From Ditylenchus dipsaci (taxonomy: Eukaryota > Nematoda > Chromadorea > Rhabditida > Anguinidae): a stretch of DNA of 64,000 nt. The translations under genes and the position numbers were made by a program. Location of the stretch: the NCBI GenBank assembly GCA_004194705.1, contig SADC01001112.1, positions 1-64,000 on the forward strand. Direction: 5' to 3'. Shown in pieces: positions 31,511-43,100 of this stretch; positions within the stretch are counted from its first letter, which is position 1, and the number at the start of each line of letters is the position of its first letter. The notes beneath the pieces were generated by a model, which was given only the letters and a program-made list of their open reading frames with translations, was not told where the DNA came from and ran no database searches.

Positions 31511-34500
31511 ATGGAGAAGTGGAAAGTAACTACCATAACTTACAATGTGAACAAACAAAAAGCTTCTAAAAAAGAAATAGCAGAGTGGTTGAATGGAGAG
31601 GAAGGCTTGTGTAGTAGTGATCTGGCTTGCATTGCTATGCAGGTCTGTTATTGTAGAATGTTGACTAGTATAACCAAAATACTGACTTGATATAGGAGAT
31701 ATCCCATGCTGAAATGCTAGCTGCTATTCCACAATGCAGCAGTTGGACTGACCACTTGAGTGAATGGATGGTGCATCATGAGCTTGTGCTGGTTAACAAG
31801 CTGTATTTAGCCAGCAATCTGCTCTTGGTATACTGCACACACCGACTATTACATATGGTAGATTGCCGATTGTTTTTAAATTACCGTATTTTCTCTAATA
31901 GACGGGTATAGCCGTCTATTTTTCAACCCCCCTCGAGGGGTACCTGTCAATTAGAGACTACCCGTCTAATAGAGACTACCCGTCTATTTTTCAACCAATT
32001 TTTTTTTCAGTCCAGCTAAATCAGAATCATGGATTTTAACAAGCAACTTTATTTCATAACAACTATTTTTCTTCCAAACAAACAGCATAACATTAGAGCA
32101 ATTTCAATATTCTAACGATACATCACTATGATATTCATAGCTTTCTTGTTCTTGTTCGAGATCAATTTCTTCCAATAGCTCAGCTAGTTCTTTGTCTTCC
32201 CTTGCTTGCTTAAGCTCAGACCGACCACCGGGCACAGGACCATTTGGCTTAAAGCAATGGATCTGATCATCTTCACTTCCATCAGTTGCCGTGCTGATTT
32301 CACAAGATTTGAACGAGTTTTGGACCAGCTCCTTCGGCTCTCCCATGCATCAATGATCCATTGAAGGTAGACGGACATTGGAGCGGCTTTTGGATTTCCA
32401 CCCTTAGTTATTGCTTTCTCTCCATGCATCATCCAGTCCTCATAAAGCTGGCGAATTTTGGCCTTGAATGGCGCGTTCCAACAAACGTCTTGTGCCTAAA
32501 GTAAAAAAATTAAAATGTCAATTAACGACGTAGCAAACAACAAACTTGGATGAACTTTGTACAACCTCCCGGAACTACCGCGGTATCAATTCCACACCAC
32601 TTGAGCTGCTTCTTTAGCGGAATGTTGTCAGCCTTGTTTCTCGTTTTTAGATGACAGCGAAAGAGTCCCAGACAAAAAGTCGCTTACCGAAAGGAAATTG
32701 CCAGAGCACACGCTTAAGGTAGTCGACAATAAGATCGTCATTCATCCAGGTAGTTCCCTTCCATGCCAAATAAACTTTGCCCTTGAATTTTTCCACGATG
32801 ACCGGATCCACACGCTTGCGATCGAGAAGAACATATGGGATGGGCTTGTATCCGTCTGATCGACCTGTTAGCATCACCGTCACTCGCATTTTATCATGGC
32901 CCGTTGTGAGGACTGACACTTAGATAAATAATAATAATAGGAGAAGCATGACTGGAAGGTTGCTTACTTCTTCAGCACCTTTCTCGGCAATACATTTTCC
33001 ACCACTCGGGTCCAACCATACCGCAGTTTCTGAGATTCCGAGATCTGATCATCGCTTGAGTTGCTCATTGCTTTAACTGAAATTCAATTCAGTTACAAAA
33101 GACGAGAAAATAAACATAAAAATAAGGAAGTGCTTCTACTATTATACATGACTGATTTTGTCACTTTTTAAAAATAAAACAATAAAAAGCGCGCTAATTT
33201 AAACAGATTTTTTTCAAACTCCAACACACTTTGTGGGGGTACCCGTCTATTAGAGACTACCCGTCTAATAGAGACTACCCGTCTATTTTTCGACCCCCCT
33301 CGAGGGGTACCCGTCTATTAGAGACTACCCTTCTAATAGAGACTACCCGTCTATTAGAGAAAATACGGTATGTATCGAACAGTAATGGCTCTATCACAAA
33401 TGTAAGTGCAAATGTTCGTGGTATTGTGAACACTCCTTATATTTACACTTACATTAGCACTTACATTCACATTTACACTCACCCTCACCCCTTCAATATA
33501 CGAATGTAAATGTAAATGCAAATTGAATGAAAGTATTTTCAGATAATACTAAAAGAGCTCTATTGATGACGAGTAGTTCAATAATAGTTATAAAAACTTT
33601 AAATTAAAAATTTGTATTTGGGTAAAAAAACTAACTTTTGATAATAGAAGTTATGATAAGTCGAAAACTTTCATTTACGTTCACATTCTTATTGTGAAGC
33701 GTGAGTGTAAATGTAAATGTTTTTGGTATTGTGAAGACACCTCACATTTACACTTACATTTATTGTTGGTGCTAGGGCAGAATCTGTTGCATGCAAAGCT
33801 GTTTTGTTAAAAAAAAACAGCTTGGTCCCCCCTGTTGTCTTTTAAGGTACACATTTTAATCACCGTAATCACCATTTCAGTTTAAAAAACAACAGGGGGA
33901 CCAAGGCATTTTTACAGAAAAACAACAGGAGGGCCAAGCTGTTTGGGAACAACAGATTCTGCACTAGCGCTCACCTCACATTTACACTTACATTTACATT
34001 AACACTTACATTTACACTCACATTTACACTTACAATTGTGATAGAGCCATGAAGATTGAGCGATTTACGCATATTTTGAGTTCGGAGGCGGCAAGTAGCC
34101 CTATACCCTATCTCATTCCAGAATATTGCAACTTGAGAAGCTGGGAAGTTTGCTTCTCCAGGCAAGGGCATACTACAAAACAACCAACTCCGAAATACAC
34201 TAATTCCAAAGGTCCATATCATTGAGAGAAACTACTCCCAGAAACAGTTTCGGGAAGGACGACCAAACTTTTACAAAAATTCAACTCTAATGCCATCGCC
34301 AACTCCAAATCCGACCGTAATTTAACTACATAAGGTTTGAGTAGTTGATATTGGAATTGATTTTTTTTATAAAAAAGCTTCGTGGCATCGGAGTAAAAAT
34401 TTTCTATCTGACTCCAACGGAAACACTAATGTTTATAAAAAAATCGTTAGAACACACAATAAAAATTTAAGTTAGCGCAGAATTGCCCCAAAACAACGTT

Positions 34501-35934
34501 AATTATAGTTTATTTTAGTCAAAATTAATTATAGTAAATTAAATTGTGTAGGAAGTGGACAATTTCTATAGTTAGCCAAACACTTTATTAATTTTTATCC
34601 AAATCTCACAAAGTCAATTTTCAGATTTATAAAGTGGAAACCCGGTGGAGCAGAAACTCATTTGGTGGTGTAGCTGGCTACAAAGGCACCATTTCTGTTC
34701 GAGTGCTTTTCAAAGATGACCTTGCCTCAATCACCTTTATAACCAGCCACTTTTTCCATGCTGAGAAAAACTTCCGCAAACGCATCCAACAATATCACCG
34801 TTCTCTAGTCTGCACATTTGAAGATGATGTTCATGCAGCTAACACTCCAAGAGCAATCTTCTGGCTGGGAGACTTGAATTCTCGGGTGGAAGGCTTTACT
34901 TACTCCAATGAAATGATTGAACGCCTCAACAGCTGCACTCCAGATGATCTTAAAGGCATAGTTGAGGGCTTTGACCAACTGACCAAGTCGAGAAGGGCTG
35001 GGGAGGCTTTTGTGGAATTTGAAGAGCCTACAATAACCTTCAAACCAACCTACAGAATCAAGGTAGAACTATAGTAATTTTTCTCTAAAAAATTACAGTC
35101 AACCATTGACCCAAGGCTCCCAGACGTCTTTTTTTATAAACACGTCTTTGTTTTCGGGATTCCAGATCTTATAATTTTTTTGGAATTTTCAGTCAAAATT
35201 TTTTACGAGCAAAAAATAGCAGATTTCTAATAAAATAGGCAGTTTGAAAGTGGCAATATTTCTTAGTAAAAATCCTGCCAAAAAAGTGCAGAAAAATAAA
35301 TGACCAAAATCCCTACTTTAACTTTTAAATAAACCCCTATTTTTATAAAAACCTCCAAAAAGCCTTTTAGGTTGGACTCGGAATCTACGATGATCTAAGA
35401 ATACCCTCCTGGTGCGACAGAGTGCTCTACAAGACCTTCAGTGGACTTCAGTTGGTACCAGAGCGCTACTCTTCCAGCCATCTAATCACCCTCAGCGACC
35501 ATTTCCCCGTCTCTGCTGTCTTCCAGCTCACACTCCCAACCGACCGGCAAGAATGCAAAGCTAGTCCTTCAGCATCTTTGCAACCTATGGCAACTAAGTG
35601 GAGTTGCCACTTTGAGCACATTCCCACCTGGGCCCAACACATTCCGCTGGTCTGCAGGTTCAGTTTCCGCAACAACTTTTGGAAGTTGCATGGTTCTTAT
35701 GGCGACTGGTTGGGGGTATATCCAGCTGGAGTGGGCAATGTTTCTAACCCCATCCACTGGGTCTACATGATGACCACTTGCTATGAGGAGTCCAACCAGC
35801 CGAATGCCAAGACAGTGGCTGAATTCCCTTCACTGAAACCGGGCTATTATCGAGTGGGCTACTTCAGTGTTCGCAAAAATTGTTTGCATGGAATGTCTGA
35901 GGTGTTTAGAGTGGATGAGCATTTAGGCTGCTAA
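31511..35934 (+). CDS. Inositol polyphosphate 5-phosphatase with SKICH domain (INPP5K-type)
   Basis: Removes the 5-phosphate from phosphoinositides/inositol phosphates; SKICH mediates membrane or partner targeting. Exons: 31511-31642, 31696-31857, 34625-35062, 35371-35934 (TAA). Catalytic motifs in order: TITYNVNK at the N-terminus, QEISHAEM (Mg-binding Glu), FGGVAGYKGTISVR, ITSHFFHAEKNFRKR, WLGDLNSR (canonical WLGDLNYR), IPSWCDRVLYK (canonical PAWCDR) and LSDHFPVSA (canonical SDHKPV). The SKICH domain follows from about WSCHFEHIPTW through GDWLGVYP, HWVYMMTTCY and KPGYYRVGYFS. Length and order match INPP5K/SKIP. The frame is unbroken in all four exons. The second intron (2.77 kb) contains a pogo transposon (31884-33368) and a foldback (33384-34050). 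Confidence 0.88.
31884..33368. mobile_element. Pogo-like DNA transposon with transposase gene
   Basis: TA-flanked; ends CCGTATTTTCTCTAATAGAC and GTCTATTAGAGAAAATACGG, with subterminal repeats of AGACTACCCGTCTA at both ends. It encodes a spliced minus-strand transposase (33058-32106). The only element in the window with a near-complete pogo transposase, and therefore the plausible source of mobility for the CCGTATTT MITEs. Confidence 0.9.
32106..33058 (-). CDS. Pogo-like DDE_1 transposase (partial, one frame break)
   Basis: Cut-and-paste transposase catalytic domain. Minus-strand pieces: about 33058-32946 (ETAVWLDPSGGKC, first catalytic Asp), 32920-32658 (LTTGHDKMRVTVMLTG, GKVYLAWKGTTWMND, FVWDSF then RCHLK, second catalytic Asp), continuing through LKWCGIDTAVVPGG, then, after an intron ending CTTTAG at about 32497, AQDVCWNAPFKAKIR, LQWIIDAWES and the acidic tail. 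One T is missing near 32661 (WDSF|RCHLK), and the frame also shifts near 32345 (AWES|...PKELVQ). No CENP-B type DNA-binding domain is visible, so the N-terminus is lost or outside my detection. Confidence 0.8.
33384..34050. mobile_element. Array-ended foldback, ACATTTACACTT units
   Basis: Left end ATGGCTCTATCACAAATGTAAG with arrays of ACACTTACATT/ACATTTACACT (33400-33510), right end in inverted form with GATAGAGCCAT at 34040-34050. An inner element has GCTAGGGCAGAATCTGTTG ends (33770-33970) and a CTTGGTCCCCCCTGTTGT palindrome. It immediately follows the pogo element, in an intron of the phosphatase gene. Confidence 0.7.
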
Positions 35935-36041
35935 CAGGCTGAATATTAGGAAATTGTACGATAAAAATACCTGTATACGAATTGGTAGTAAATCAATGAG
36001 CAATTTAAGTCCTTAATCAATGTATTTGACTTAAATGTGTA

Positions 36042-36470
36042 CAGTCGAACCCCCCGTGTGTAAATGCGTGTGTAAACAGTGTAAACGCCAAAAGTCTGTT
36101 CCCGCCTAGGGTCCGACACTCAATTTTCTAATTTTTTTTGCTGATTCTGTTTTGACAGTCGGGCCGCAAATATCGTAAGGATTCCGATCATTTTTCATTT
36201 GCCTACATATTTTTCTCTAAAAAAGCAAAACGTCGATATAGTGCACATCTTATTTTCAAAGTGGTGTACACTATATAGAGGTTTTCCTTTTTGAGAGATT
36301 AAACATACAGGCAAATGAAAAAAGGATAGGTAAAATCGGAATCCTTACGATATTTGTGGCCAGACTGTCAAAACAGAATCAGCAAAAAATTAGAAAATTG
36401 AGACGAAAAAAGTGTCGGACCCTAGGCGGGAACGAACTTTTGGGGTGTACAATATTGGGAGGTTCGACTG
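36042..36470. mobile_element. TA-flanked MITE, CAGTCGAACCCCCC ends
   Basis: Ends CAGTCGAACCCCCCGTGTGT / TATTGGGAGGTTCGACTG with AAAAGTCTGTTCCCGCCTAG and GTCCGACACT blocks and an inner GTCGATATAGTGCACA palindrome. Shortly downstream of the phosphatase stop codon. Confidence 0.85.
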
Positions 36471-36650
36471 TATTGTAATTTGCATAGATTTTTTGTAATT
36501 TTGTATGAATTAGAACCGACTATCTTGTATATTTTATGTAAATAATCCTGACCATGTGAGCAATTACATAACCATAGTGAATTTTACACTTCTTCAAATT
36601 AACATGTATCTTTTATACTAGTATAGGTAAAGGTTGGATTCATCCACTTA

Positions 36651-36813
36651 CCGTATTACCTCTTCCAGTTCCTTATGGGGGATTAATTTTCAACCCTTGA
36701 AACTTTTTGAAATTGTAAATCAAAAATGGCCTTAACCCTGAAATCTTAGTCAAAAAGATAGGAAATGCGGGGAGGTGTTATTAGAGGGTGGGGGATCAAT
36801 AGAGGTTATACGG
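36651..36813. mobile_element. Pogo-like MITE, CCGTATTACCTC ends
   Basis: TA-flanked; CCGTATTACCTCTTCCAGTT at the left and ATAGAGGTTATACGG at the right, with TTTTCAACCCTTGAAAC inside. Internal text matches the degraded copy near 25960-26010 and 26210-26270. Confidence 0.75.
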
Positions 36814-37150
36814 TAAATCAAACTTGTTTTCTGAATTCGAACAGAGCCAAACCACTTTTTTACCAAGGAGAAACCCAAAAATTTTAGTGTGTGAAAACAT
36901 TTTGACTCAAACTAATGGTTTGATCTGAAGTTGATTTGAAAAAAAAATTGAAAGAAACTGATATCCAAGAGGCCTGTGTCGACCGGAAACAAAGAACTGC
37001 CAAACTAAAGCTTAGTACAAATCCCTGAGTTTCTACGTCTGGTAGCTAAACAGACACTTGTTTTCAATCTCCATGTTTTGTAAAAAAACTATCAAAACTT
37101 TTGAATAAAATTTTAATTACCAACCTGTAATAACACCAACAATAACAACA

Positions 37151-37417
37151 TTACTCCATCTCTTCATCGATGACTGACTCTTGGACAACATGAGTAAGTC
37201 GATAGATTTGGTCTTCTCGTCTAAGGACCTGCTGTGTCCGTTCATGATTATTTCGCTGCAAGTATGCTGTTGTCATTTTTCGTATTTTCAAATAATATTC
37301 TTTCCTCTTAGGTTGCTTCAAAGTATGCCAACGTCCATCCAAACAAGTCAACGCTTTACTTTTTAAAAATTTAGAAAATAGCTGGGACCAAAGAAGGTCT
37401 TTCAGGTGCATCACCAA
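37151..37417 (-). CDS. Hypothetical protein or terminal exon
   Basis: The minus-strand frame of about 88 codons starts MVMHLKDLL and ends in an amphipathic, charged stretch (QRNNHERTQQVLRREDQIYR ... QESVIDEEME). Its hydrophilic composition, rich in R/K/E/Q, is more protein-like than neighbouring frames and no repeat overlaps it. I do not recognise a family and see no supporting exon upstream. It could be a chance ORF. Confidence 0.3.
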   Translation of the reverse strand: MVMHLKDLLWSQLFSKFLKSKALTCLDGRWHTLKQPKRKEYYLKIRKMTTAYLQRNNHERTQQVLRREDQIYRLTHVVQESVIDEEME

Positions 37418-37956
37418 TAAAGATTATTTGACACAAAAAGCTGCAGCGGCGCCTCAAAGTAGTTGTTTGTTTCATATTGATGTACTGGAAGTGTCCTTAG
37501 CCTATTTCTAAGGTAGATTGTGGATAGTTGAGGTACTTGCTTAGTACTTGGAAGCCCATCCAACTGTTTGAGGTACTTACCTGTGAGTTGAGATACCCTC
37601 CAGGTGGTAAAGGAGACTCTACCATAAAAATACTCTATAGACTATAGGGTCTATATCAGGGTTCCCATCTCTCCCTTTTTAAATTTGAATTTAAAATTTA
37701 ATGTAACTTAATGTAACAAATAAAGTTTTGGACTTATATCTCTTCGATTGCCCTAGCTTGTTTTTTTCTATTTTTTTTCGAAAAAGGGGTGCGGAATTAT
37801 CGAGAGCCGCGGGTCTTTACGGCAAAAATTTCGCTATTCAAAAAAACGACCGGCAAAATCGGAATCCTTGCGATATTTCGGATTCATGCATTTCTTCATT
37901 TTAGGAACAATTTTATTCTTTTTTCAAGGTAGCCGAAGCTTTAGGTGGAGGTTAGG

Positions 37957-38118
37957 TCGGCAACCGGACATTTAGCATAATTTGTGCAATTTGTCCGCGG
38001 ACATTTAGCATAATTTTTCGGTATGATTCGTGCAAAACAACCGAATCATACCGAAAAATTATGCTAAATGTCCGCGGACAAATTGCACAAATTATGCTAA
38101 ATGTCCGGTTGCCGGTTA
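37957..38118. repeat. Perfect palindrome about 160 bp
   Basis: Arms of about 78 bp beginning GGTCGGCAACCGGACATTTA with two units of GGACATTTAGCATAATTT in each arm. A miniature version of the inverted-array design. Confidence 0.85.
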
Positions 38119-38302
38119 GGTCAACATATGTGTGTGTCCTGTACTGTTAACTACAGGGTGTCTCAAAAGTTCGAACTCACTTTTTTAAATGCTTATCTTT
38201 CATCCTAAAGATTAAGATAAATCTTATCTTTTGATATGATTTTATATCCCCAAGTCTCCTCTTTCAAATGGCATATTAATCTTAGCTTGATTACTTTGGA
38301 TA

Positions 38303-38546
38303 CCGTATTTCCTTTAATAAGCGCCCGGGGCGCTTATTTTCAAACCCCCGAAAATCGGACAATTTGCAATTCGATTTCGAGATTTTCGGGATCTCAACCA
38401 AAATCTAAAAAGTGGAATCGGTAGAGCTCGTGGGAAACGTATCAAACAGCTTTGCAAAATATTGATTCTACGCTGAGATCCGGACCCTCGAAGTCGATGG
38501 GGGAAGGGCGCTTATTAGAGCGGGGCGCTTATTAGAGGAAATACGG
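38303..38546. mobile_element. Pogo-like MITE, CCGTATTTCCTTTAATAAGCG
   Basis: TA-flanked second copy of the 16803 element, with the same inner text (CAATTCGATTTCGAGATTTT, TCGGTAGAGCTCGTGGGA) plus about 60 bp that the other copy lacks. Confidence 0.88.
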
Positions 38547-39092
38547 TAAGTCGCCATTTGGCTCCAAACACTTGTCAGGTCATTTTGAGAAATTGACCAG
38601 CGTTTTCATCACTTTAACTGGTCAAATGTTTCATTGAATTTTGAGCGTCACTACAAAATTTTATCACCTTGTTGTAGTGCAGCTCAAGAGCTACAAAACA
38701 CATATTGCAGAATAATTTTTGTAAATCTGAGTGTTGAGATATGGCCTTTTATAAAAAAAAAATCAATTTCTTGAAAAAATGATTAAAATCCAAGTTATTC
38801 CATTTTTTTCAGATTTCTTGCATTTTTCAGAAAGTCTACTTTTTCCAAAAAGCCATATCTCAATACTCAGAGTTTCAAAAATATTCCGTAAAGTGGATTT
38901 TGTAGCTCTTGAGCTGCGCTACAACTAAGTTGTAAGATGTTGCTAGATCGTAAAATCCAGAATTGAAATTTTGACCAGTTAAAGCGATGAAAACGCTGGT
39001 GAATTTCTCAAATGACCTGACAAGTGTTTGGAGCCAAATGGCGACTTATCCAAAATAATCAAACTCCGTCCCGAATCCCGTCCCGTCCCGAG

Positions 39093-39501
39093 CAGTGTTG
39101 TGACTTCCTCATTCTTCCTCATTTTTTCTTTTGTAGTATTGATGCTTTTTTTCAACGTTTTACTTACATTTCTCAGCAAGTTTGGTGTCATTTTGAAGCT
39201 GAGATTATAAGCTTTAAAATGACACCAAACTTTTTACCAAATGTATTTAAAATATTAGAAAAACAGTAGAATGAGGAACGTGAGGAAAGTTTTCCTCATT
39301 TTTCTTCATTTTTCCTCATTTTTGCGTATTATTGATTTTTCTTCCAACATTTCGTTAACGGCTCTCAAAGCTTTTGGTGTCATTTTGAAGCCTATAATCT
39401 CAGCTATAATATAATATCAAACTCGTTGAGTAAAGTTTTAAAAAGTTAGAAATGTTCATCAAAATTAGTCATGAGGAAAAAATGAGGAAGTCACAACACT
39501 G
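39093..39501. mobile_element. hAT-type MITE, CAGTGTTGTGACTTCCTCATT
   Basis: 409 bp; ends CAGTGTTGTGACTTCCTCAT and ATGAGGAAGTCACAACACTG with an exact 8-bp duplication GTCCCGAG (39085-39092, 39502-39509). Internal inverted segments TTTTGGTGTCATTTTGAAGC. Confidence 0.93.
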
Positions 39502-40118
39502 GTCCCGAGGCCATCTCTATACAAAATCATATCAAAATATAAGATTTATCTTAATCTTGCAAATAAAAGATTAGCATTTAAAAAAGTGAGTTCGAACTTT
39601 TGAGACACCCGGTAGTACAAAACTCACAAGGAAACCGCCCGAAGTGTAAAATTAATAGTAAAAAGACAAAAAAAGTTCTAGTGTAAAATTTTCGGAACTT
39701 AGATGTGGCGGAAGTCTTATCACTCTAGTCTCATCATTACAAAGATAATTTTATGTTAGCATAGAAGAGATTATATGAGTTATCGGTGGCTCAGAGCGAA
39801 ACAACTTTAAAAAATAGTCCATTACAGATGATAAATGGTTTTTGAAAGAGCGTTGACGTGAATATTTTTTGACTATTTTTGGCAATTTGATTGTAGCACA
39901 AAATATTTGGAAATTTTTTGCTAAAAATATGACTCCTCAAACAGAGACGGAATTGCTTAAAAAACTTTCGGCTTTTCACCAATTTTATTTTTTGGTCGGG
40001 GAAGGTAAAAATAAAATTATGTCAACATCCTTCTACAAGTTTTTCTTATGTCCTGTTAACGACTAAAGAATTGTTTCAACTAGATTGTTTAAGGAAAAGC
40101 AAGAAGAATTGTTGAGCC

Positions 40119-43100
40119 ATGGGCAAACATCCACCTATTGCTGCACCTCAGCCAGTTTCATTCAACATCCCTATTGTCAGCATGAACATCAACTCTAATA
40201 GCGTCTCCAACATCAATCGTCTGGCAGCCACCAGCAGCAAAAGCAAGTCAAGGTTTGGTGGATTAGAAGTTCCAAAGATAAGCATATCTTCTTCACTCAC
40301 CAAATGGCTAGGTGTCAAATCTTCTGATTCATCTAAAAATGAGGCATCTTCAACCAAGAACTCCACAAAAGGGTCATTTTTCTCCAAAAGAAAGAAGGAA
40401 AAGAAAGCGCAGGAAGATGATGACCTTCCCGATATTCCCCTGCCACCAGCTCCACCTGTAGTCCAGCAAAGAAAGAATTCAGAAGAGCCACCTGCAAGGG
40501 TGGTGAAGAAAGAAAAAGTGAGTTTATAGTACAGAACGACACCCCGGTCAAGTTCGTTCCCGCCTAGGGTCCAACACTATTTTATCCTGATTTTTAAAAG
40601 TTATTTTCAGTTCGAATTTGTCAATCTGGTGTAGGCTGCTTGTTTCAAAAGAATAAAAATTTTTGCCACTTAGACCCCCAGATTTTGATTTAACGACTCT
40701 ACATTTTCGAAAAGGGTTGAAAGTTGCGAGTCTAAAAGGCATGAAATTTATTTTTTCAAAACGATTGGTAAAATCGGTAAAACCACGACCGGATACAAAT
40801 TATGACCAGATACCACGACCGGATACAGTGCCGAATTTTGCCTTGGTCCCCCCTGTTGATTTTTTTTCAACTTTTTTCGATTTCTCCAATTTTTACGCAC
40901 TTAGGTTTAGGCTTAGGCTCAGGGTCGGCCAGCGCCCGTTAGGACGGACTCAAACGTGTTGCTTCTACATACTTTTTTTATACTTTTGCGAAAAATTGCA
41001 TCCGGTCGTAGGTCAGTCGGTAAAATCAGACTCCCTACGATGTCAGAACTGAGAAAAGCTTCATAAATTCAGTTAAAAAAGTGTCGGACGCTAGGCGGGA
41101 ACGAACTTTTTGGGCTGTCGTTAAATTGAGTGTCGACTGTATTGCCTTTGTTACTATTAAAACAAAATTGCTATTTAAGACAAATGAAGGAGGAGGAGCT
41201 CAGGTGCAGAACAAAATAGGCAGCTTATGGCGAGACAATCTTTTGCGCACGGCAAAGAAAAACCTCGGGAAAAAACTGAAACCTCGCACTGAAGAAAAAG
41301 AAACAAGAAAACCGGTAGCTTTGCCTACTACAGCAAGGACTCTCAAAAATTTAAAAAAGGGAGTAATTAGTTATGAAGAAGATGAAGAGGCTGGCCCGTC
41401 AATATCCACTAAGTTTCCAAGTAAAAAGCCAAATGCCATGGACCCTATTAGCTCGGCCAAGAGAAAAGATATTTCCGGATTATTTTCACTGGAAGAAGAG
41501 GAGTTGAGCAATATACCCATGCCTTCAAATGATCACCATCCGAAGGTAGTCAATCATTTTTTAAAGCTCGTTTTTTCGATATTTTTTCGATGAAGTTCCG
41601 ATTGAGTCGTAAGGGTAGAAAGATAATCTAAAAACCGACTTCAAAAGCTTAAAAACATTTGAAGCTAAGAAAACAACATGATCCAAGATATCACTGTAAT
41701 AATACATTTTCTTTAATTGAGACCCACTAAGGTAACCGATTGGCCGCCACTATTTTTACTTGTTCAACCCGCAGTCTGCAAAAACACAAACTTTTTATTT
41801 ATGTAGCTAATATGAAATCCACATATTTTTGAGCCCAGTGGCAGAGAGCACCAGAAAAAATCATGTTTTTGTTACTACAGTCAAACCTCGATTTAGTGGC
41901 ACCCCAAAAGTTCGTTCCCGCCTAGGGTCCGACACTTTTTTTAACCCAATTTTCGAAATCTTTTATCTATTCTGTTATGACAGTCGGGTCGCAAATATCG
42001 TGAGGATTCCGATTTTGCCGATCGTTTTTTGAAAAATAAACAAATTTTGGGTTAAAAAAGTAAAACCTCGATATAGTGGCACCCCTTTTTTGAAAACAGG
42101 TGCCACTATATCGAGGTTTCACTTTTTTAACCCAAAATTCGTTTACTTTTCAAAAAACGATCGGCAAAATCGGAATCCTCACGATATTTGCGACCAGACT
42201 GTCATCACAGAATCGATAAAATATTTTGAAAATTGGGTTAAAAAAAGTGTCGGACCCTAGGCGGGAACGAACTTTTGGGGTGCCACTAAATCGAGGTTTG
42301 ACTGTATGTAACAAAGGCAAACCAGACAAAAACAGGTTGTAAAAGTGTAAGGTGCATTGAACCATAGCCGTCGACGACAACGAGAATTTAAAATGCTTGA
42401 ATTGGCGCGGGACAGTTCTCTTTCGTCTTTCATTGTACTCTTTTCGAAGCAAGTCGAAAGAGTACAGAGAGAGACGAAAGAGAACTGTCCCGCGCCAATT
42501 CAAACATTTTAAATTCCCGTTGTTGGCGACGGGTAGGGTCCTTTAAAAATTATAAATTTTTAAAGAGGAATGGCCGTGCGTTTCAAAAAGTTAAGGAACC
42601 AGTAATCCATTTTTCACTCATTTCGTGGGCTAAATTAAAGAATACCCGTTCCACACGATAAAACCCTACCCCTTCCAGTTTTAATTGGGTTGGTGGTGGA
42701 AGGATTAGTTAAAAACTAGGCTTTTTTCGGCTGAGGTGGGCCTCAGGTAGTAATAATAACAGCAAAGCCCGAGAAGAGCAAGAAAAAAGCCAGAATTTTT
42801 TTACGACTCCTTCCACTACTAACCCGATTAAAACTGGAAGGGGTAGGGTTTAATCGAGTGAAAGGGGTATTCTTTAACTGCTCCCGTTTTGTGTCAAATC
42901 TTATATTAATGACCTTTTACTACTTTTGAAAACTAGGCAGAAAACTTTGAAAACATCGCATAGAAAAGGATTGCAAGAAAGAAAAACAATTCTGGTCTTC
43001 GCCTTTTCTCCGTGTACCGCAAGGGTATGCCCCTTGAAAACCTATGAAATTTGATAATCACAGCAATTTGCAAAATTTGAATTCACGCAGGACCACCCTG

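Larger units (their letters stand above)
38155..39612. mobile_element. Mariner-like element with ACAGGGTGTCTCAAAAGTTC ends
   Basis: Left end CTACAGGGTGTCTCAAAAGT TCGAACTCAC and inverted right end GTGAGTTCGAACTTTTGAGACACCCGGTAG, with shared subterminal TAAGATAAATCTTAT. The interior holds a pogo-like MITE (38303-38546), a palindrome of TCGCCATTTGGCTCCAAACA (38551-39050) and a hAT MITE (39093-39501). No transposase remains. Confidence 0.8.
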
